This document shows positions 1 through 4,780 of a stretch of DNA of 7,102 nucleotides, one piece after another. The DNA comes from Gemmatimonadota bacterium. GTDB taxonomy: Bacteria > Gemmatimonadota > Gemmatimonadetes > Gemmatimonadales > GWC2-71-9. Numbering within the stretch: the stretch's first letter is position 1; every line of letters starts with the position of its first letter. The notes under the pieces were generated by a model. It had not been told where the DNA came from. It saw only the letters and a list, made by a program, of their open reading frames with translations, and ran no database searches. Made by a program: the position numbers and the translations under genes. The stretch covers positions 1 to 7,102 of the forward strand of contig JACZUR010000119.1 in assembly GCA_022573095.1 (NCBI GenBank), in the 5' to 3' direction.

Positions 1-1198
1 TGTTGGATTTTGGGTAGACCGGATTTTCTCCGTAGTACGCTGAGTCGAGCAGGCCCTGTTCCTCCGCGGTGACGGCCAGAAATAATATGGAGCGCTTCGG
101 TGGTTGAGGGAGAGACACGAATGCTCCCGCTATCTCCAGTATGGCGGCCGTCCCTGTCGCGTTGTCCGCAGCGCCGTTGTAAATACCGTCACCGTCGATC
201 GACTCGTCATTACCGAGGTGATCCCAATGGGCCATATAGACGACTATTTCGTCCGGGCGCTCGCTACCGGGGAGCAAGCCCAACACGTTGTTCGACACAG
301 ACTGCTTGATCGTGTTGTTGAGTGTAGTAGATGCCCTCATGATAAGCGGAACGGCCCTGAACCCCGGTCGCGCGGCTTGCGCAGTCACAGAGTCGAAATC
401 GACGTGAGAAAGCGCGAAGATACCGCGAGCCGCCCCCTCGGATATCCATCCCTCTACGGCAACACGCGACATGTTGCTGTCTGCCGCGACCAGGCCGAAC
501 TGAGGACCCGACCATCCTGTGCTGACCACGTTCCAGCCATATCCGGCGGGCTCAGTCTGATGGATTACGAGCGCCGCTTCAGCGCCTTGTCTAGAGGCTT
601 CCTCGTATTTGTAGGTCCATCGCCCGTAGTAGGTCATCGAGTTTCCATTGAAGAGGCTGGAATCCTGGGTGGCAAATCCCGGATCGTTGACAAGCATCAC
701 CACGGTCTTGCCGCGAACATCAAGTCCCTGGTAGTCATTCCACCCGTACTCGGGGGCAACGATTCCGTAGCCCACGAACACCATCTCCGATTCCGACAGT
801 TCAACTCTCTCGACGACCCGTCTTGTCACAACTATGGAATTCACCCCATACTCGAGCCGCATACCAGGACCCCGCCCGGTGATCACGAGATGTGCATCGG
901 GACGGGAGGTTATCTCAACGAGCGGGACTTCCTGAAAAAAGCTCTCTCCATTTCCCGGCTGGATTCCCATATCGACAAAGCGTTGTCTGAGGTAGTTGAT
1001 GGTTAGCTCTTCGCCCAGGGTCGAGGGTAGCCGCCCTTCAAATTCATCGGACGACAGCGTACGCACGCTCTCGGTAAACCCGCCCGCGGTAATCGAGTTC
1101 AGCGCGGCATCTAGTGCGGGATCCAACTGCGAAGAATCGGAGGCGCAACTCCACACAGCCACAGAGAGAAAACCGAAAACGAACTTGCGAAGATCCAT
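1..1198 (-). CDS. M28 family zinc metallopeptidase with PA domain, probable lipoprotein (3' end cut off by window edge)
   Basis: The frame is open without a stop from the ATG at 1198 to the left edge, giving 399 codons with the C-terminus missing. The N-terminus (MDLRKFVFGFLSVAVWSC) is a short hydrophobic signal ending in a lipobox-like VWSC, so Cys18 is a probable lipid attachment site and the protein likely acts in the envelope. Residues about 40-95 carry the EGRLPST...GEELT..YL region typical of M28 proteins. Residues about 138-250 (FVGYGIVAPEYGWNDY...) look like a PA (protease-associated) insert. The zinc-peptidase core begins near 303. AHWDHLG gives His324 and Asp326, NGAADNATGT gives the bridging Asp345, and TAEEQGLLDS gives Glu379/Glu380 as catalytic base and zinc ligand. 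The later C-terminal metal ligand lies outside the window. The family is co-catalytic di-zinc amino- or carboxypeptidases; substrate cannot be told here. The start is supported by AAGAAAGAG 8 nt upstream. Confidence 0.93.
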   Translation of the reverse strand, partial: MDLRKFVFGFLSVAVWSCASDSSQLDPALDAALNSITAGGFTESVRTLSSDEFEGRLPSTLGEELTINYLRQRFVDMGIQPGNGESFFQEVPLVEITSRPDAHLVITGRGPGMRLEYGVNSIVVTRRVVERVELSESEMVFVGYGIVAPEYGWNDYQGLDVRGKTVVMLVNDPGFATQDSSLFNGNSMTYYGRWTYKYEEASRQGAEAALVIHQTEPAGYGWNVVSTGWSGPQFGLVAADSNMSRVAVEGWISEGAARGIFALSHVDFDSVTAQAARPGFRAVPLIMRASTTLNNTIKQSVSNNVLGLLPGSERPDEIVVYMAHWDHLGNDESIDGDGIYNGAADNATGTAAILEIAGAFVSLPQPPKRSILFLAVTAEEQGLLDSAYYGENPVYPKSN

Positions 1199-1206
1199 AG
1201 TGGAAA

Positions 1207-1215
1207 CTCTTTCTT
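1207..1215 (-). promoter_or_regulatory. Ribosome binding site of the M28 peptidase
   Basis: On the minus strand AAGAAAGAG lies 8 nt before the ATG at 1198. It is purine-rich and at normal Shine-Dalgarno distance. It supports this ATG, which also places the signal peptide and lipobox cysteine correctly. Confidence 0.55.
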
Positions 1216-1248
1216 CTGAACAATGTCAAAGAAAAATCGTCGCGGGTG

Positions 1249-1254
1249 AATATA
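1249..1254 (-). promoter_or_regulatory. Candidate -10 box for the M28 peptidase
   Basis: The 123-nt gap between the Ig/cytochrome gene and the M28 start contains TATATT on the minus strand, about 51 nt before the ATG. No good -35 hexamer sits 16-18 nt upstream (the closest there is ATTCCA), so this is a weak call. It rests mainly on this being the only AT-rich hexamer of its kind in the only sizeable gap of the window. I see no convincing intrinsic terminator in the same gap. Confidence 0.25.
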
Positions 1255-1321
1255 GCGCGCGTGACAGGCGCTGGAATGTAATCAAGCGTCGAAGGTTACG
1301 CTGCGGGGCTAGATCAGAGTT

Positions 1322-2782
1322 TCAGTTGTCGAGCGCGCCCTTCGTTATCCAGGAGCGGATGATGGCGATCTGATTAGCCGAGAGAGGGGATCCCGTCAGC
1401 GGCATAAGCGAGCCAGAGCCGCCTACGGAGAGCTGAGTCCCTTCAATCTTGTGAACGAGGTAGCTCTGATCCGGATCAAAGGGAAGTACCCTCATCAAGG
1501 CAGACTGATTGGACGGCACGTCCACGACATTAGAGAACGCCTGTCCGGAGCTGAGATCCTGCCCCTCCTCCGGATTTGTGCCAGCATGGCAACCTGAGAG
1601 AGCACAGCTATTTGTGAAGATCGGCTGCACGTGGTTGGTCAGTGTAACGACCTCGACGGTTATCTGCGCCGACCCCTGTACCCCATCCGATGTCGCCGTG
1701 ATTGTCGCCATTCCGGCAGCTACACCGCTTACCAGACCGCTACCGTTTACGGTCGCCACCGATCCGTCGCTGGTACCCCAAGTTGCGGAGGGGGCGCCAG
1801 CAACGGTGTTGCCGTTTGCGTCCTGCGGATCAGCGGTCAGCTGTTGGGTGAAATCTTCGAGTAGCGTAACCGCCGTAGGCGACATAACAACCGAGACAAC
1901 AACCTGTTGCACCACGACGTCAGAGGTCACTCCCAACCCATCGCGTGACACCGTTACCGTTGTGCTTCCGTTGCCCACGGAGGTAACCCCAGCTACAGCG
2001 GAGGTGCTCGACACCGTCGCGACGGAGCCGTCGCCTGTCTGCCAGACAAAGCCTGAAGTGATGGCATTCACCAGGGCATCAGCCGCGGTCGCCGTAAAGT
2101 TGACCGTTTCGCCGAGGCTCGCTAGCGTGGCCATGGCAGGGGAAATCGAGAGGGTCGTCGCGACCTGAGCAACCGTTATTCCCGTCTGCGCGCTTCTGCC
2201 ATCGACACTGGCCGTAACCGTTGCAACACCATCGCCCACTGCCACAACTACTCCGCTCGCACTGACCGTCGCGACCGAGACATCGGAGGACGTGAACTCT
2301 ATTGGCACACCCGCAACGACTCCGCCGCCAGCATCCTTAGCCTCGGCAGTCAAATTCAGTGACTCCCCGAGGCTCGCAAGCGTAGCGGAGGCTGGCACAA
2401 GCGACACGGAGGCGACGGTCACAGTCACCGAGTGCGTATCCGAAATAGACGTCCCGCTGGCCGTAGCGGTAATGGTGACCGACCCCCGTGCAACTCCTGT
2501 CACCAACCCACTTGCGTCCACCGTCGCAAGCAAGTTGTCGCTCGAACTCCAGCTAAAGGTGGTACTCACGCCCGCGCCCGAGCTGGTCGCCGCAGCGGCT
2601 GTGAGCTGAAGAGGTCCCGCGATGTCTACGCCCGTTCCTCCCGATATCGAAACCGATGCGACCGTATTATCCGGCGGGGGCGGGGGCGGCTGCGTGGGTT
2701 CGCCGCCGCCGCCGCACGACCAATGAGCCACAGCTAGCGTTGCTAGCATAACAATGCGCGGCAGTTGATTGACAGCGGTCAT
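1322..2782 (-). CDS. Ig-like (BIG2) repeat lipoprotein with C-terminal CX4CH cytochrome-type domain
   Basis: The protein has 486 residues from the ATG at 2782. The frame also has a TTG four codons earlier, but the G-rich ribosome site falls between the two, so the ATG is preferred. The N-terminus is hydrophobic and ends in AHWSCGGGG, with Cys23 a probable lipid anchor. The lipobox is imperfect, with His at -3 and Trp at -2. A Gly/Pro linker with six consecutive prolines follows. Residues about 42-378 form four Ig-like repeats of roughly 80-86 residues, each with a variant of SVATV..SG.V.GV..G..T.TA. The last ~105 residues begin NHVQPIFTNSCALSGCH: Cys393, Cys398 and His399 make a CX4CH heme-type site, followed by SGQAFSNVV. 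A later SLMP (Met460) could be the distal ligand. Function is unknown; a cell-surface protein with an electron-transfer or anchoring role is inferred. It lies 37 nt after msrQ, probably in the same transcript. Confidence 0.9.
   Translation of the reverse strand: MTAVNQLPRIVMLATLAVAHWSCGGGGEPTQPPPPPPDNTVASVSISGGTGVDIAGPLQLTAAAATSSGAGVSTTFSWSSSDNLLATVDASGLVTGVARGSVTITATASGTSISDTHSVTVTVASVSLVPASATLASLGESLNLTAEAKDAGGGVVAGVPIEFTSSDVSVATVSASGVVVAVGDGVATVTASVDGRSAQTGITVAQVATTLSISPAMATLASLGETVNFTATAADALVNAITSGFVWQTGDGSVATVSSTSAVAGVTSVGNGSTTVTVSRDGLGVTSDVVVQQVVVSVVMSPTAVTLLEDFTQQLTADPQDANGNTVAGAPSATWGTSDGSVATVNGSGLVSGVAAGMATITATSDGVQGSAQITVEVVTLTNHVQPIFTNSCALSGCHAGTNPEEGQDLSSGQAFSNVVDVPSNQSALMRVLPFDPDQSYLVHKIEGTQLSVGGSGSLMPLTGSPLSANQIAIIRSWITKGALDN
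1586..1606 (-). other. CX4CH heme-attachment-like motif (CALSGCH)
   Basis: The codons read Cys-Ala-Leu-Ser-Gly-Cys-His, with four residues between the cysteines instead of the usual two of c-type cytochromes. CX4CH sites are known in some multiheme and surface cytochromes, and the flanking residues (QPIF before, the SGQAF segment after) match a recurrent single-heme-like domain at the C-terminus of bacterial surface proteins. Whether heme is actually attached is not shown by sequence. Confidence 0.6.
1649..2659 (-). repeat. Four tandem bacterial Ig-like (BIG2) domain repeats
   Basis: These are coding repeats of about 80-86 codons within the lipoprotein gene. Repeats 2 and 3 are the closest pair: the encoded ATLASLGES/ATLASLGET segments share the 11-mer ccgaggctcgc at 2367-2377 and 2112-2122 on the plus strand, 255 bases (85 codons) apart. 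The other units are conserved mainly at protein level (ATV..SGLV.GVA.G..TITAT in units 1 and 4), so the array is old, with divergence between copies. Confidence 0.8.
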
Positions 2783-2787
2783 CGGTA

Positions 2788-2792
2788 CCCCC
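2788..2792 (-). promoter_or_regulatory. Ribosome binding site deciding the start of the Ig/cytochrome lipoprotein
   Basis: On the minus strand a GGGGG run lies 5 nt before the ATG at 2782. It falls directly at the alternative in-frame TTG (2794-2792), which itself has no purine-rich site at a proper distance. This favours the ATG as the true start. Confidence 0.5.
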
Positions 2793-2819
2793 AAAGAGTT
2801 ATAGCGCCGCTGAGAACGC

Positions 2820-3530
2820 CTACGTCAGATCCCCGTCACCTTCCCACAACGCGATTGATTTTAAACGGTCGTTGTGAGCTACAGCACCAGTCTTTCGCCA
2901 GCCACGGAATCGGATATCTCGCCCCCGCAACAACTTGATTCGAAAAGCCAACAGCCCCACCAACACAAGTCCAAACACGACCGGGCGGCTGGTATCGGCC
3001 TTTACCAACCAAAGGTAATGCAGCACGCCGAGTGCACCAGCCACGTAGATCAGGCGGTGAAGCTTGTTCCACGTCCTCCCGCCAAGTTTCTTTACCATTC
3101 TAATCGGGGATGTAACTGCCAGTGCAGTCAATATCAGGAACGCTGTGAATCCGACCGTTATATAGGGCCGCTTGACTATGTCTTCAGCGATCTCCGGTAA
3201 ATAGAAAACGAGATCTATGACCAGATAAGTGAATAAGTGCAGACAGGCATAGAAGAACGCAAACAACCCGACCATCCGGCGCATCTTGATCAGCTGGTTG
3301 AGCCCGGTTAGGCGCCGGAGCGGTGTGATTGCAAGCGTGGCCAGCAAGAAATACAGCGTCCAGTCGCCCGTTCGGTGAGTAATCTCCTCCACCGGGTTGG
3401 CACCCAACTGCTCCATGAATCCGTCCCGCAACAGCAGCCCGAACGGAACGAGGGCGAGCGCGAAAAACGCGGGTTTCACAACGCGCGAGATTAATTGCTG
3501 CTGAGTCAGGGCTCGGCGTGTTAGAACCAC
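2820..3530 (-). CDS. msrQ: Protein-methionine-sulfoxide reductase heme-binding subunit MsrQ (YedZ)
   Basis: This inner-membrane heme b protein passes electrons from the quinone pool to periplasmic MsrP. The 236-residue product aligns from memory along most of its length with E. coli MsrQ. Recognisable blocks are GANPVEEITHRTG (43-55), FLLATLAITPLRRL (61-74), RRMVGLFAFFYACLHL (84-99), RPYITVGF (121-128) and WNKLHRLIYVAGALGVLHYLW (154-174). His98, His158 and His171 match the conserved heme-ligand histidines. About six membrane helices are visible, near 20-36, 56-72, 86-106, 123-140, 157-175 and 183-198. The start is a GTG at 3530 overlapping the msrP stop by 10 nt, which implies translational coupling; an in-frame GTG at codon 18 is a less likely alternative because it would shave the first helix. 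A polar tail of about 25 residues after the last basic segment (residues 210-236) shows no recognised motif. Confidence 0.95.
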   Translation of the reverse strand: MVLTRRALTQQQLISRVVKPAFFALALVPFGLLLRDGFMEQLGANPVEEITHRTGDWTLYFLLATLAITPLRRLTGLNQLIKMRRMVGLFAFFYACLHLFTYLVIDLVFYLPEIAEDIVKRPYITVGFTAFLILTALAVTSPIRMVKKLGGRTWNKLHRLIYVAGALGVLHYLWLVKADTSRPVVFGLVLVGLLAFRIKLLRGRDIRFRGWRKTGAVAHNDRLKSIALWEGDGDLT

Positions 3531-4456
3531 CGCCGCAGGTCCATCCCATTATACAGATGCGCCACCTCCTCACCGTAGCCGTTGAACATCTGGGTTCGGA
3601 TGCGCAGGAATTTCCCCAACCTGCGCTCCCGCGCCTGACTCCACCGGGGATGATCAACTTCGGGATTGACGTTCGCATAGAAGCCATACTCACGGGGTGC
3701 CGCATCGGCCCAACTCGTTAGGGGCATATTGCGCCTAAACCTGATCTTCACAATGGATTTCCCGCTCTTGAATCCATACTTCCAGGGTACGACAAGGCGC
3801 AGCGGCGCGCCGTTCTGATTTGGTAGCTCTCGGCCGTAGAGGCCCACGGCTATCAGAGTCAACGGATGCATCGCCTCGTCCATTCGCAGGCCTTCCACAT
3901 AGGGCCAGTTTAGGACTCGGCGTCGTTGCCCGGGCATCTGCTCCGGGTCCAGAAGCGTGGTAAACTCTACGAAACGCGCGTTAGACGTAGGCTGAAGCCG
4001 CTCAATTATATCGCGAAGCGGGATTCCCAGCCATGGGATTACCGCCGACCAACCCTCGACACACCGCAGACGATAGATACGCTCCTCGGGAGTATGGGGT
4101 CGCAGCAGGTCGTCGAGGTCATAGTCCGCCGGGCGACTTACTTCACCCTCGACCCGCACTGTCCAGGGTCTCGTTACGAACTCTTGCGCGTTACGGGCTG
4201 GATCTTCTTTGCTGGTGCCGAACTCGTAGAAATTGTTGTAGCTGGTTATCAGCTCGTACGGCGTCAACTCGTCGTCAGCCGGAAATCCGACTCCGCTATC
4301 CCCTTCGGCCGCCAGCAGCGACGGTAACCTGGTCCGGCCGACCGCCACGGCTCCAACTCCAGCTAACGTCGCGCCAATGAATTTCCGCCGGTCTATGTAC
4401 GTCTTTTCCGGCGTAATTTCAGACGAAGGGATCTCAGATCGCTTTCGGATTAACAT
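3521..4456 (-). CDS. msrP: Protein-methionine-sulfoxide reductase catalytic subunit MsrP (YedY), Tat-exported
   Basis: This periplasmic molybdopterin enzyme reduces methionine sulfoxide in envelope proteins and takes electrons from MsrQ, encoded directly downstream. The product has 311 residues; the E. coli protein is slightly longer. A twin-arginine signal is clear: DRRKFIGATLAG at 22-33 followed by a hydrophobic stretch and cleavage probably near Ala49/Ala50. The sulfite-oxidase-like Mo fold follows: SYNNFYEFG (72-80), the molybdenum-ligand Cys132 in YRLRCVEGWS, PEQMPGQ (171-177), YVEGLRMDEAMHPLTL (186-201), NGAPLRLVVPWKYGFK (215-230), and EYGFYANVNPEVDHPRWSQA (256-275). The C-terminus NGYGEEVAHLY..MDLRRWF also matches family style. 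All expected motifs are present with no frameshift. The ATG overlaps the stop of the upstream short frame (ATGTTAA arrangement), and AAAGGGAGAG lies 9 nt upstream. Confidence 0.97.
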   Translation of the reverse strand: MLIRKRSEIPSSEITPEKTYIDRRKFIGATLAGVGAVAVGRTRLPSLLAAEGDSGVGFPADDELTPYELITSYNNFYEFGTSKEDPARNAQEFVTRPWTVRVEGEVSRPADYDLDDLLRPHTPEERIYRLRCVEGWSAVIPWLGIPLRDIIERLQPTSNARFVEFTTLLDPEQMPGQRRRVLNWPYVEGLRMDEAMHPLTLIAVGLYGRELPNQNGAPLRLVVPWKYGFKSGKSIVKIRFRRNMPLTSWADAAPREYGFYANVNPEVDHPRWSQARERRLGKFLRIRTQMFNGYGEEVAHLYNGMDLRRWF

Positions 4457-4770
4457 ATATTGTGACTCTCCCTTTGAGTCTTCAACACAGGCGCAGCCCC
4501 AAGAGTTCCGAAACCCCGAATTAGATTCTCGGCAGCCGGTTCGAAGCCTTCTTCCAGCATCTCAACGGTCTTGTACAAGGCGAACCTTACAAGTTTCGAT
4601 CCCGATTCTGGATCATTAAAGAAACTCGAACCCGGCGCCCGAGCAACACCGATCTCCTGGGTCATCCACGCGCCCTCGGTACGGGTACACGCGAATTGTG
4701 CTCCGTGGCGAGCCGGGTCATTCCCCGCGTGACGGATGCTGTGAAGCTCAGCGTGCGTTGTGACGTTCAT
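4450..4770 (-). pseudogene. C-terminal remnant of a class I/II PLP aminotransferase, in a short open frame
   Basis: The frame has 106 codons. From residue about 35 it reads WMTQEIGVARAPGSSFF.D (35-53) and LVRFALYKTVEMLEEG (60-75). This is the usual end of fold-type I aminotransferases such as the aspartate/methionine-type enzymes (consensus like EIGVAVVPGSSF and then R-F-x-x-x-K-x-x-E-x-L), with Arg62 matching the conserved substrate-carboxylate arginine. The PLP lysine and the whole large domain, some 300 or more residues, are absent. Residues 1-34 resemble nothing I recognise, and the other two frames of that stretch contain stops and no aminotransferase motifs. The frame starts 10 nt after the kinase stop with AAGGA at good distance and ends across the msrP start. 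It cannot be a working aminotransferase. It is probably a deletion scar, though the intact frame leaves open a small expressed or translation-coupling peptide. Confidence 0.7.
4466..4475 (-). promoter_or_regulatory. Ribosome binding site of msrP
   Basis: On the minus strand AAAGGGAGAG lies 9 nt before the msrP ATG, inside the 3' end of the upstream short frame. It shows msrP can be initiated independently even though the upstream frame also ends across its start codon. Confidence 0.6.
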
Positions 4771-4775
4771 CTGCG

Positions 4776-4780
4776 TCCTT
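4776..4780 (-). promoter_or_regulatory. Ribosome binding site of the aminotransferase-remnant frame
   Basis: AAGGA on the minus strand sits 5 nt before the ATG at 4770 and directly after the kinase stop codon. A proper Shine-Dalgarno in front of a broken gene suggests that the start region belonged to an intact gene whose body was lost, or that the short frame is still translated. Confidence 0.55.

Noticed and set aside
104..1006. 300-codon plus-strand open frame
   Set aside because: It lies opposite the M28 peptidase, whose minus-strand frame carries signal peptide and zinc motifs. The plus-strand product is rich in Arg, His and Pro with no recognisable domain, as expected for an antisense shadow in high-GC DNA.
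1230..1321. Possible intrinsic terminator after the Ig/cytochrome gene
   Set aside because: The best hairpins (AGCGT/ACGCT, and an imperfect GTC..GCG/CGCGAC before a short T run) are short or bulged, and too weak to call.
1509..2168. 219-codon plus-strand open frame rich in Thr, Val and Ala
   Set aside because: It is the antisense of the Ig repeats; its apparent repetitiveness is inherited from the real gene's repeated codons.
2792..2794. TTG as start of the Ig/cytochrome lipoprotein
   Set aside because: The G-rich ribosome site overlaps this codon and is correctly spaced for the ATG at 2782 instead.
2795..2819. TATAAC on the minus strand between msrQ and the Ig/cytochrome gene as a -10 box
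   Set aside because: No -35-like hexamer lies 16-18 nt upstream, and the implied leader would be very short, so cotranscription with msrQ is the simpler reading.
3184..3705. 173-codon minus-strand frame overlapping msrP and msrQ
   Set aside because: It is out of frame with both, and msrP and msrQ match their families over their full length.
4570..4579. Perfect 10-base palindrome cttgtacaag as an operator
   Set aside because: It lies inside conserved aminotransferase-derived codons (Leu-Tyr-Lys) and has no second copy or promoter nearby, so chance is sufficient.
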